Below are positions 10,801 to 20,200 of a DNA stretch of 64,000 bases, piece by piece (within the stretch, counting starts at the first letter, position 1; each line of letters opens with the position of its first letter). The notes under the pieces were generated by a model. The model worked only from the letters and a program-made list of their open reading frames with translations. It ran no database searches and was not told the DNA's origin. The translations under genes and the position numbers were made by a program. Origin of the DNA: Limnomonas spitsbergensis (lineage: Eukaryota > Chlorophyta > Chlorophyceae > Chlamydomonadales); the NCBI GenBank assembly GCA_037349105.1, contig JAYJMM010000004.1, positions 1,391,001 to 1,455,000 on the forward strand. Direction: 5' to 3'.

Positions 10801-13800
10801 GGAATTGGGGGACCTAGCTGCCATGGACACCAGGCAAGGACCAGGAGACCATCAGCAGAGGAGCCAGGGGGAGCAACAGGCGGGACGCGGCAGACGAGAT
10901 CGGCCCAGCCAGTGGGAAGCCAGGCCCAGAGGGGATGGACCAGGAATTGCGCCATACCAGAACAGCAGCCAGCCGGCCAGGCAGGAGAGCAGAGCCAAGG
11001 GCGTCACGTGGGCCGACCAAGCCACAGCCTTGACAACCAGCACCCACAGCACTGGGGGCGCCCCCAAAGCCTGCTTCCAATGCGGCAGCCTGGACCACCT
11101 GGCAAGGGACTGCAGGACTCCCAGGGCTAGAGACGAACGCCGCCCTGCCCCCCTGGCCACTGACATCACCACGGGGCAGGCGCGGCCGCCTCAACAGCAG
11201 TACCCGCCGCCTCCAAGACCGCAGGGGCCACCCGCCAACAGGACCTACGACAGAAACCAAGGAGGCAGGCCGGCCCAGAGGCAGCCGCAGGGGCAGGCGG
11301 GGCATGGCCAGCAGTCAGCTCATCTGTCTCACCTTTCTGGCCCCTCCGAGCTCGCTGAGCCGGATGGGTGGCACCAAACGGTGGCCGAAATGCTCAGCGA
11401 GTCCGTGGCCCTACTGACGCAGGTTGGGCTGGCACCCAAGCCTGGAGAGTACAAGCAGGCAGCCCACAACGCCAGGCCACGGTCCTTTAGACCCTCCTCT
11501 AGCAGTGAGGAGGAGGAAGAGCCGTTGGTTATTGAACACCCTTCCAGGAAGGGAGAGAAAAGGCTTGCTCTTAGGCGACTAGCTGACGGCCTGTGCGATG
11601 TCCGTGCGCAGGTGGGCTACATCAACGAACGACTTACAGCGCTGGCGCACACCACCATGCCCATGGGAGTCACGTCGGTCCGTGGTGAGCCGGGCTGGAT
11701 AGGTCAGGGTCGTAAGATCACCATCAGCCCGAGGCTGCAATACTTCACAAACGACAGGCGAGATTACAGCCAATGCGTAGGCCTCATGGTGAAAGGGAAG
11801 GTGCTGGTGGCCCAGAAGGCACTAATGGACACGGCATGTTCATGCCATGTCATCACCGTCAACATAGCAGAACAGATGGTAGCCATGGGGGCCAAGCTGG
11901 TACGGACGGATGAAAAGATCAGGACAACCGATAATGCAGGAGCAGACCTATACGGGATTCTGTTCATCTACGTCGTGTACGGGTATGGAAGCCCGAATGC
12001 GATCGTGGAGAAAGCAGCGGTCAGGGTGGTCAAGACGCCTCCTGACGCGTATGAGCACCTGGTGGGGAACCCCGAATTCCTCAAGTATGGGGGAATCCTA
12101 GAAGCAGCAGGGCGCCTAACCCTGTTCCCTCAGGGGGGGGCCAATGGGCTTACCCTGCCGCTAGAACTGATATCACCAGCAGGAGCCCACCAGGCGGCCG
12201 CGGCAACCTGGGCAGGCTTGGACGACCCCGCCTGGGTGCCGGAGGAGTGGCTGGCAGATTGGGGCGAGATGAACCCGGACTTAACCCCACAATGTGCCAT
12301 GGTGACAGGTACAGGAGGCGGCCCTGCGACGCAAACCACAGTCGTCGCAAACCGCGTCGTCCGTCTGCCCGCGGCAGAGGCACCTGCGGCAGCACCAGAA
12401 GGGGCCAAGCAGGCCAGGGCCAAAGGGGCCCGTGGCGCAGGTACTGAGGCAGCACGCCAGCAAGCAGGGCAAAAGGGAACCACCCCCGCTGCAGCGCCAG
12501 AGGCAGACCCAGCAGCCTGTACCCAGGCTCACGCAGCGCCGGCGGACCCGGACGGTACCAGGGGTACCGGGAGCCGGTCCATCAGCGGAGACAAGGGCGG
12601 CAAAGCCGTGGGCCCCTCCGTAGCAGCGCGGGACAAGGACGGCAAAGCCGTGAACCCTCCCGTAGCAGCGCGGGACAAGGCGAGGCTAGCCATGGAGCAG
12701 GAGCACACCGTCCGACAGGAGGTCAGGAGTACCCTGCGCAACAGGGACGGCCCCTGCGCGTATTGCGACATGCGCAGATCGCATACGGACCAGGAATGCG
12801 AGCGGCGGCTAGGGGAGCTCCTGGAGAACGAGCCGGGCCGGGGAGTAGACACGTACAGCAGAGGCAGCTGCCAGCCAGGCTCCCCGGCTACGCACACTCG
12901 GGACACCAGCTCCAGCGATGAGGGAATCACCGAATCCGAGACTGAGCCGCAGGCGGACAGGGACGACCCCAGGGCAGCCGTCGTCAGCAGCCTGGAGGCC
13001 CAGGTCCAGGTCCTGAACAGGGCCATCCGGACCGCAGCCAGGCAGAAAATCGCCAGCAGGGAGGCAGACATATATTCCTTCAAGACGGAACAGGCCCGGG
13101 CAATGGCGGACGGCGCTTCAGAGAGGGAGATGGCCCGGTGGAAGGGCGAGTGCGCCAAGTGGATCATAGAGGTGAATGAGCTCAAAAGGAGGTACAAGGA
13201 GGAGTACAAGGGCACAGAAGCAGCCCCTGAGCCGGCCCCCCATCGCCCCTGTGGAGCCCAGCGGGAGGCCTGCAGCGGGGCGAGGGAGGCCAGGCAGCAG
13301 CAGCCTGCGGCAGAAACGACTGTCGAGCCCCCGCAGCAGGATGCGGCACCAAGCGAAGGAGCCAGGAGAGGAGGACAGGACGGCAAAGAAGGAACGCCCA
13401 GGGGTAAGCCCACTGAGGTGCAGGAGGTCCTGCGCGAGCTCGACGACCCTGACCTAGGGGACTATCCGGAGGACCTGTTGCAGTCTCTACGGGACAATAG
13501 AGCCCAGCCCAAGCAGAGCAATCACCCCAAGGCAAGGGCCAGCCGCACCCCCTCTCCACGGGCAAGGGAGTCAGGCAGCGGCCCAAGCCGCAACCCCGAC
13601 AGCGGCAGGGCGCCCAGGAGCGCCAGCGCCGCAGAGCGTCAGCCAAGGGGAAGGAGCCCACGGCGCAGTAGCCACAGCAGGGAGCGGCGGGCTCCAAGCA
13701 CCGAGCAGCACCAGGACGGACGCTGGCCGGAGGGGCCGACAGAGAGAAGGACCGGCGCACAACAGCCTCGGGCGGGGTCACCGGACAGAAGGCCACCTCC

Positions 13801-16800
13801 ACCCCCGCAGGGCGCCAGCGGTGGCAACCAGCGGCCCAGGGGCAGGGAGGCCCTCAGCCCAGACGGCAAGAACCGGAACAGAAGAACCCGCAGCCGCAGT
13901 CCCGTCACCCCGGGCAACCCACCCCGCCATGGCAGCAGAGAACCCGAGAGCAGGAGCGGCGGGCACTGGGAAGGGGAGGCGGCACGTAGCCCCCGCGGCG
14001 AGCGTTGGCCGCAGGGCAGAGCCAGAAGCCCCATCAGGCAACGCCAGGCACACAGCCCCGTTAGGCGATCACCAGCCGAGGAGCCAGGGGAGAACAGGAG
14101 GATCAGATGGGCACCGCCGGAGGACTCTGCCCGGGGAAGGACTGGCAGAGCACCCCCTACACAGAAAGAAGCATGCTACAAGTGCGGAGGCAGCGGCCAC
14201 TTCGCCTTCGAGTGCAACCAGACGCAGGCCCAGCCTTGGAGACCCAGCGGCGGGGGCGAGGGCCGAGCACCAGCCCAGGACAACCCGGGACACAGTCGCT
14301 TCAGGCAGGAGGAACCCCCCAGCGGCAACCAGCAGTGCGAACGCCTCCGCGACCTGTTCGAGGCAGCCAAGGACGAGCCATTCGAGGTATGGGCAGCCAG
14401 GCAGGCAGGCGCCCCGCCCGCCAACTTCCTGCCAGGACCACCGGAGGGACCCAGGTGGGCGGGCAAAGGGGCCCATGGGTGCTTCGCCACCATCCCCAGG
14501 GGGCACGACCCAGGGTTCGACGAACCAGACACCTGGTTTGAGCAGGAGTGGGATGACGCATACCTAGAAGGGCAGGAAGAGCAGGCAAGGCAACCATTGG
14601 GCCTTCATGAAGGACGTGAGCCCGAGCCAGGGTTAGACCCAGAGGGGATAGCCACGGAGGCGCGGAACGGAGAAGTGCCCCAGCAAATCCACCATTGGCG
14701 GGTGGCCGTGGAAGCAATTGCCACCAATGGCCTCTTGACCATGCCCGCAGACGCCCCTAAGAGCACAGCCCATGCCCTAGAACTCCTGGACTACATGAGA
14801 CGCATGGGAGCACCAGCCCCTCAAGAGGGGTGGCTCGCCTTGCTCGCAAATTTCCTGGCCACACTCAGGGCCAGGGAAGACCAGGGCAACAGCGATTCAG
14901 AGGGCAGCTCCCACAGACAGGACCCCGAGATGTCAGGGGAGGCCTCAGGGCAGGAGGGGGAGTCAGACGACCCTTCCCAGGGCATTTACGACCCCCCCGA
15001 CGTGTTGTGCCCAGGTACCCCGGAGGCAGGGGAACTCGCCGCAGGCCCAAGGCCAGCAGCTTCCGCGGAAGGAAGCGGTAGCAGCCCCATGCTGCAGGCC
15101 CAGGGGGCCACAGGGGGCGTCACCAACCGGCCCCCAGCCGCAAGCAGCGGGCACCGCAGCTGCAGGACAGAGCATGGATCAACAGAAAGGACATGGATGG
15201 AGGAGGAAGCACCCAGCGGAAGAGAGCAGTGGGGGGACCCAGAGGAGCCGCAGAACCCAGAACACTGGGGGAACAGCGGCCTCAGCGCTGTAGAAGACGC
15301 AGAGGACCTCGACGCACCAAGCCCAGGGACTGGCAGGCCCTGGCCTAGGCGATGCTTCGTGCAGTGGTACCCGGCAGGTACAGACATGCCAGAGGTTGCC
15401 ACCACCGAGGCCATGATCACCCTTCCCGGCACGGGCGCGGAAGGCCTGTGCAGGTTGCAAAACCATTGGTGCATACCGCGGGGGGAAGTCATCTGTGTTG
15501 ACAGACAGGCAGCGCTGCAGGCAGTAGCAAGGTTGGTCTTCCCTATGGACGCTGTCACTGCGGGGCTCCTAGCAGCGGCCATTAAAGGTTACATCAGACC
15601 TAGCACGGCCATGGAGGAGTTCATGAGCTCCACGTGGATAACCCCCCTCTACGCGAACTGCGTCAGCGAGCTCCTGGGCAGCGTCGTCAAGGAGGGGATT
15701 ACCGCAGCAGAGGAGCAGATCAGGACCAGCTCGGAGATACCAGACGCGGCACGGGCATACGGCATGTGGCAGCAAGCCCACGACGGGTTCATGCGGACAC
15801 CATGGGCAGAGAACTGCGTCATGACTCTCGCTCGCCACCCGTGCCTGGCCAACCAGGCCGTCTGCGTACCCACACAAGCAGCAGCCAGGCAGGCGTACGC
15901 CCTGGCGGCACTGAGGGACCACAGCGGGTACGACGGTGCCGGGGTCCTCCATCCAGGAACGCCTCGCCAATGCCCCACGATCGTCGAGAGAGGGCAGGAC
16001 ATCGCCAGAGAAGTCATGGGCCAGGCGGTACCCTGGGGGTACGAGCCAGGTGACGCCAGGGCAGCTATCCCAGTTAGGCTGGCGGTGGCATACTACCACG
16101 AGGCCCTGGAGGGGCAGTGGCCGAACCCAGCACCGCGGGCATGGATCCACATGCATGCCACACGCGACGACCAACCCGTGTGGTTCTTCTTCAAGACGGC
16201 TACCCAGGTGCAGAGTGTCCGGTGTCCCTCCGTAGAACGGGCAGAGGAGCATGCGGTATCCACCTTCAGAGGGGCAGACCCGGCGGTGTGGACCATCATG
16301 ATGATGGCCCTTAACAGGACATTGCTGCCAGGACAGATGTCAGCAGCTGTCAAAAACATCGAGATAGTGGACGAACTGTGGGCACCCCAGGAGAGAGCCG
16401 ACTGCCCCACGCAAGTATCAGCGCACTGCACGCCAGAAGCGGGTGCAACCGCATGGCCAGGCGAGCAGGCCCTTGCCCTCTCAGCCTTTGCCCAGGGCAG
16501 GCTGCAGAGCTGCCTACAGCAGTGGTTGCGGGTGGAGCAGGCAGCCTACTACAACGGCGTCCCATCCATCTTGCTGCCCCACTGGTCTGCCCCGGCAGCC
16601 ACCGTCCGCCTTTGGTGGCAAAGGCACCCCAGGGGAGCAGTCACGCTCCACCCCCTATTCAGCGGCAGCAATCACGATGAGGCCTTGAGGGACCTGACAG
16701 GCCTGCTGGATAGGGGCATAGCGGACCGTCAAGAGACACCGCGGGGGCGTTGGGGAGCATTCAGGGAGTCGGCCAGCCCAGGCAGCACTCATAGCCCCGA

Positions 16801-17275
16801 CGAAACTACCCTCAACATGCAGCCCGGCAGCAGGGAGCAATCTTTCTTCACCTCCCTGAGGGGGGGCAACTACGAGGTGGATTGGCCCGAGTCAGACGAG
16901 GAGAACAGCCTGGCAGGACTGCCGCAGCTCCTGCAGGACTCGGATTCCGAGGAGGAACCGGCAGGCACAGCGGGGCACACCGAGCCACCAGAAGGGAGGG
17001 CGGCAGTGCCCAGCGAGCATACTGTACCTTCAGCAGGTCATACGCAGGGGGACAGTCAGCAGAGCCGAGCCCCAGCAGAGCAGCCAGAGCCTGCAGCAAC
17101 CATGGGATCCCAGGCAGATACCCCACCCAGCTGGAGCAGGGGGCTCAGCGAAACCGGCAGCGAGGCCAGCAACCCAGATCCTGAGGACCCTGGCCCGCCA
17201 CTCCTGGCAGCCGAGGGGGAGCCCGATAACAGGAGTGTAGATCTCAGCAAGGAGCAGTGGGATGACGAGTTATGA
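7811..17275 (+). CDS. Retrotransposon ORF1: Gag, CCHC knuckles, aspartic protease and a large unassigned C-terminal half
   Basis: 3154 residues. Residues 1-740 are low-complexity (Gln, Arg, Pro, Gly). About 745-1000 form a capsid-like helical region. A zinc knuckle lies at C1088-x2-C-x4-H-x4-C1101. An aspartic protease follows, with D1340 in MDTACSCHVIT; the motif is DTA rather than DTG or DSG. A CxxC-H-C cluster starts at C1649, a coiled-coil-like stretch is near 1730-1800, an Arg/Ser-rich region like SR proteins spans about 1906-2091, and another CCHC knuckle starts at C2122. About 2513-2993 is a compact region rich in Trp and Cys, with no family I recognise. The frame ends with TGA at 17273-17275 and the same frame continues open into ORF2, so it is probably the N-terminal part of a read-through polyprotein. 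Confidence 0.9.
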   Translation: MQDAVVDPDRHLHPEAARRSARVRGMEPGNDPMTPINAAVAEEARQIAIGLSEGEYAGIGENKVQGADSTLALDAGMVQVQVTRRGIGRGGIARIPPGPSQEEEQWPVPDDESLDPTSEPPTVRSQTGGVGEGGGPARPPDDLPAEAEREGGEAEPRPDQEPQLEPAVVRGMVQSTMVRMERTRSSEQQSQGESAGTTGRLRELQKYSDTQATTTQATRIWQPQADPHAKVVPPDQHGRMQAPTGIPPRPDLHRVKQARPPRIPAEEATEASTYGTPQSRFPASANRPRQEAVAEGSSREKEGSGQAHSLYGYFSNPEWTPIPGERRPAVGERAGSISQPGAAEPPGLQPIGWADILQWAARLWQQVCSKCFVHLSDQTQAIKEFQSHHLAEWATKALMGIPHTGQDRATLLAALRRVSRGAAGPEAALADKAFADGWCNGTAGDLEEPESEQEELEEWEGFEASRLQQDNRREVQWQQQTEGTIPAARQARWESLEASSEPSLRNQRLDVERRPRPSSPAASEQPRTTGFQQDPAPRRASRQESHDLLRFVDQHGGQESQVDHIAEFLRGQAAQAHGRPERSQGPSQGRRVIQEINPAGSTGGDYQQRQESRDDCLSASEAREYTGGTQPSRHGSYQPSRQAESEGGRRQDPARQPSEGSRPSGRGQSHLSADRRDQRDRRRQSPTRNGGGGSGSDPSISGSEDTEGHGPGSGRESARHRRERLAQEQAETNIRLQQQMILQLAGGTRFTKIPNIQGNVPVLDMFHPGAVAARQYCQACSSWGSHNRLALSDEPPALAVVAGEIAGSCQSPSAMALLVRSLVGMWTAKPACVGPLVVAIRSAPQGDKASREVERIQEAWRAPVDEPPCEVSLLTLWIRVVQREVGKPTSDERAAITGLKLGVKTTLDPGVKPEETVEAFAFRVMSTAELLQISRDAVDHFGRRHSVAHMFYEGLPGAVRVKLTAFIMTVPGYLHMTDEAQVEVLTQQVLLWERFALELGDLAAMDTRQGPGDHQQRSQGEQQAGRGRRDRPSQWEARPRGDGPGIAPYQNSSQPARQESRAKGVTWADQATALTTSTHSTGGAPKACFQCGSLDHLARDCRTPRARDERRPAPLATDITTGQARPPQQQYPPPPRPQGPPANRTYDRNQGGRPAQRQPQGQAGHGQQSAHLSHLSGPSELAEPDGWHQTVAEMLSESVALLTQVGLAPKPGEYKQAAHNARPRSFRPSSSSEEEEEPLVIEHPSRKGEKRLALRRLADGLCDVRAQVGYINERLTALAHTTMPMGVTSVRGEPGWIGQGRKITISPRLQYFTNDRRDYSQCVGLMVKGKVLVAQKALMDTACSCHVITVNIAEQMVAMGAKLVRTDEKIRTTDNAGADLYGILFIYVVYGYGSPNAIVEKAAVRVVKTPPDAYEHLVGNPEFLKYGGILEAAGRLTLFPQGGANGLTLPLELISPAGAHQAAAATWAGLDDPAWVPEEWLADWGEMNPDLTPQCAMVTGTGGGPATQTTVVANRVVRLPAAEAPAAAPEGAKQARAKGARGAGTEAARQQAGQKGTTPAAAPEADPAACTQAHAAPADPDGTRGTGSRSISGDKGGKAVGPSVAARDKDGKAVNPPVAARDKARLAMEQEHTVRQEVRSTLRNRDGPCAYCDMRRSHTDQECERRLGELLENEPGRGVDTYSRGSCQPGSPATHTRDTSSSDEGITESETEPQADRDDPRAAVVSSLEAQVQVLNRAIRTAARQKIASREADIYSFKTEQARAMADGASEREMARWKGECAKWIIEVNELKRRYKEEYKGTEAAPEPAPHRPCGAQREACSGAREARQQQPAAETTVEPPQQDAAPSEGARRGGQDGKEGTPRGKPTEVQEVLRELDDPDLGDYPEDLLQSLRDNRAQPKQSNHPKARASRTPSPRARESGSGPSRNPDSGRAPRSASAAERQPRGRSPRRSSHSRERRAPSTEQHQDGRWPEGPTERRTGAQQPRAGSPDRRPPPPPQGASGGNQRPRGREALSPDGKNRNRRTRSRSPVTPGNPPRHGSREPESRSGGHWEGEAARSPRGERWPQGRARSPIRQRQAHSPVRRSPAEEPGENRRIRWAPPEDSARGRTGRAPPTQKEACYKCGGSGHFAFECNQTQAQPWRPSGGGEGRAPAQDNPGHSRFRQEEPPSGNQQCERLRDLFEAAKDEPFEVWAARQAGAPPANFLPGPPEGPRWAGKGAHGCFATIPRGHDPGFDEPDTWFEQEWDDAYLEGQEEQARQPLGLHEGREPEPGLDPEGIATEARNGEVPQQIHHWRVAVEAIATNGLLTMPADAPKSTAHALELLDYMRRMGAPAPQEGWLALLANFLATLRAREDQGNSDSEGSSHRQDPEMSGEASGQEGESDDPSQGIYDPPDVLCPGTPEAGELAAGPRPAASAEGSGSSPMLQAQGATGGVTNRPPAASSGHRSCRTEHGSTERTWMEEEAPSGREQWGDPEEPQNPEHWGNSGLSAVEDAEDLDAPSPGTGRPWPRRCFVQWYPAGTDMPEVATTEAMITLPGTGAEGLCRLQNHWCIPRGEVICVDRQAALQAVARLVFPMDAVTAGLLAAAIKGYIRPSTAMEEFMSSTWITPLYANCVSELLGSVVKEGITAAEEQIRTSSEIPDAARAYGMWQQAHDGFMRTPWAENCVMTLARHPCLANQAVCVPTQAAARQAYALAALRDHSGYDGAGVLHPGTPRQCPTIVERGQDIAREVMGQAVPWGYEPGDARAAIPVRLAVAYYHEALEGQWPNPAPRAWIHMHATRDDQPVWFFFKTATQVQSVRCPSVERAEEHAVSTFRGADPAVWTIMMMALNRTLLPGQMSAAVKNIEIVDELWAPQERADCPTQVSAHCTPEAGATAWPGEQALALSAFAQGRLQSCLQQWLRVEQAAYYNGVPSILLPHWSAPAATVRLWWQRHPRGAVTLHPLFSGSNHDEALRDLTGLLDRGIADRQETPRGRWGAFRESASPGSTHSPDETTLNMQPGSREQSFFTSLRGGNYEVDWPESDEENSLAGLPQLLQDSDSEEEPAGTAGHTEPPEGRAAVPSEHTVPSAGHTQGDSQQSRAPAEQPEPAATMGSQADTPPSWSRGLSETGSEASNPDPEDPGPPLLAAEGEPDNRSVDLSKEQWDDEL

Positions 17276-17278
17276 CAG
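17273..17278 (+). promoter_or_regulatory. Candidate translational read-through site (TGA CAG)
   Basis: ORF1 and ORF2 are in the same frame and the TGA at 17273-17275 is the only stop codon between 7811 and 24335. ORF2 has no ATG near its start. Gag-Pol read-through of one stop codon is known in some retroviruses and retrotransposons; a C after UGA favours leakiness in many eukaryotes. Alternatives are a single nonsense mutation in this copy or internal initiation. Confidence 0.65.
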
Positions 17279-20200
17279 TTTGTGGCCCGACGTGACAGGC
17301 AGCGGCTCGAGGGCGGGGCACCATGGCCAGTCCCCCAGGGAAGCCCCGAGCCCAGGGGCGGCCGCATCGAGGCCAGCCTGCGTTACAGGCTGAGCATGGT
17401 CCCAGACCCCAGCCCCGACCCCAGGCTGCAGGGGCGCAACCAGACAGCGGAGGAGCTGCGGCAGGCATTCCGCGGCCGATTAAGGGCCCTCAGCGAGGCA
17501 CAGCCGCCAGAGCTGGGGGACCCAGGCACAGGCGGCGCCGTGACCTCAGGCCAATCCTCTGGCTCCGGCCAAGAGCGCACGGAGCCGTGCGCAGGGTGCG
17601 ACCAGGCCCGCACAGGCGAGCGCTTGATCTGGTGCAGCGCATGCGGAACAGCATGGCATGACCTGTGCATGAGAACACCGCGGACAGGGGCAGCCAGGGT
17701 GTGCCAGTTCTGCATGACCCCCGAGGCCAGGCTGCCAAGCTGCTTGGGATGCGGAGAAAGCATTGGCCCAACAGAACAGCCCAGCAGGCGTTGCTGTCGT
17801 TGCCACGCCACGGCATGCGGCGCCTGCATGGACAAGCCGGGCGTAGGAGGTACCCGGCGAGGGGCGTGGGCCTGCTGCGGCTGCAGCGATGCAGTTCCCC
17901 CGGCGTGGGGCCACCACTCCGTCCACAGCGAGCCGTGCGAACGCTGCGGAAAAAAGGGGCACGACTACCACGCCTGCCCCGCACCACGCCTGCGAGAGGG
18001 CAGATGCGCCATCTGCTTCCACCAGGGGCACTTAGCCATGGCATGCCCCGAGAGGAACCAGTCGCTGGGTTTCATCAGGCAAAGGCAGATGGAGGAGGAC
18101 TCCAGGCTCGGGGTGCGATGGTGGTGCAGCGCGCAGGAAGCCTTGCCCGGCGAAAGGAAGGTGGTGTTCAAGGCAGCGCACAGCAGGGCAACCGTCTCCG
18201 ACGTACGGCAGGCCATCGAGGAGCGAAGGCAGGACGAGGCCAACCAGGCTAGAAGGGGGGAGCAGCGCCCAGTGCCATTCAGGGAATGGTACAGGGAAAC
18301 AGCAGACCAGCCCCTACAACCGTCCATGCACGCAGTCCAGTACGCCCAGATCCTGTCCATCGGGGCAGAGCTCATCAAGGCCAATGACGAGGGGCGGTGG
18401 CCAGAGGCAGGCGAGCCATTGGACAACTGGCCGGTGGAGTGGGGGGTTCCGGAGAGAACCAGCCTATGGAACTACCAGGCCATCCAGCGAACGATGCTCC
18501 AGCCCCACCAGCTGGGCAGACAGCCGCGCAGCGCAGCCAGGAGCAGCAGCAGCGCCAGAGCCCAGACTGTCAGCCCGGAAGGCGCTTACAGATTCGCTGC
18601 AGGCTGCACAGGTCCAACAGCGACAGAGGGACATCAGACCCCCACCAGCAGGGGCGAAACCAGACCAGCGGACTCCTCCAAGGTCAGGGCCGCAGCAGCG
18701 CGAAGGGCAAGGAACGCCAGGACCCGCGCGCGCCAACGACGCAGGAAAGCAGCGGCAAGAGACGCCAGTAACAGCACAGGGTGCCCATCGCCACCCACCA
18801 GGATCAGCCAGGTGGAGCTGGAAATCTCCTGGCGGGAGGGACCAGAGGACCGGGGCCCGCCAGCAATGCCATCACCGCCAGCTCCTGCAGGACCACAGCC
18901 CAGCCCCAGACAGCAGCCGGCCTGCAGGGGTCTCCTTCCTTGCACAGCATTCAGGGGCCTTCTGGCTTGCCTATGCCACCTGGCATTGGTGTGGCTCCTG
19001 CTCTCCTGCCTCCCCGGGGCACAGGCCAGCGGAAGGGGCGTGCGAGGAGGGGGATTCACTGCCGGACAAGGAGCATTCGTCAGCAGCAGGGAGGCAGCTG
19101 CCAAGCTGGAGCCTGGTTGGCTGCGACCCCCAGTGGATATGCCCGCCCCTCGGCCCCCCCGTCAGCAAAGCACCTGGGATCAGGGCACGTCCAGCGCAGG
19201 GCCACAGGCAGTGACAGGGGAGCCGCTGGCAGGGGGAGTCATCGACATGTTCCAGCCCGGAGGGGTGGTGCATGCACCCTCAGAGTACGTCAAGACTGAG
19301 GAGGGGTGGCTGCTCGGGAAGCACCCCGACTTTACTGGGGAGCAGCAGGAGCAGCTGGAGCAGAGCCTACGGGACCGCCAAGGGGCGTTCGCCTACTCCA
19401 TGCTTGAACTGCCAGGCTACTGCGGTGCACAGGGTGAGTTTACGCTGGCCCTAGAGGACGAGCACAGCTCGTGCTTTCAGAAAGCAAGGGACATGCCACC
19501 CCCTAAAGCAGCCATTTTCAAAGAGAAGTGCCAGCCCATGATAGAGGCAGGCATTATTGTCAGGGTCCCCCAGGGAGGGCCCATCAAGTTTGCGGCCAAC
19601 TCAGTCGTAGCGGCCAAGAAGTGTGCCGAGACAGGCGAGTGGTCAGATCACCGCATTGCGCATGACATGAGGAGAATGAACCTCCGCACGGCCAAGCAGG
19701 AGTTTGCTATCCCCAGGATGGAAACTATCTTTCAGAACCTGGGCACAGCTAAAGTGTTTAGCAAGGTGGATCTGAGGTCAGGATTCATGCAGATCCCGAT
19801 CAAGGTCGAGGACCAGCCCAAAACGGCTTTCTGGATGGGCCCAGAGCTGTGGATGTACACAAAGTTGAACTTTGGGCTGCGCAACGGGCCTCCCTTCTTC
19901 CAGCGTATGATGGAGGAAGAGATCGCCAGGGCGGGCCTGAGCTCCTTCTGTGTGGCATTCATTGACGACCTGCTGGTGTATAGTGACACGCCTGCAGATC
20001 ACATCAGGCATGTAGAGCTCATGCTAGACATGCTCCACGCGGTAGGACTGCGAGCGCATCCTGACAAGTCCCTGTTTGGGTGTGCCACGGTGGAGTACCT
20101 AGGCCACAACGTCTCGGCCCAAGGTCTCACACCGCACGCAGCCAAAATAGCGGCCGTCATGGCTCTGCCCGAACCCGCATCGGTCAAGAACATTCAGGAG

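Noticed and set aside
7941..17184. Numerous antisense and alternate-frame open frames of 60-300 codons within the retrotransposon
   Set aside because: G+C-rich coding DNA leaves other frames open; their translations are compositionally biased and match no family.
17282..17284. GTG as an independent start codon for ORF2
   Set aside because: The genome is eukaryotic and the frame is the same as ORF1 across a single TGA; read-through is a better explanation than GTG initiation.
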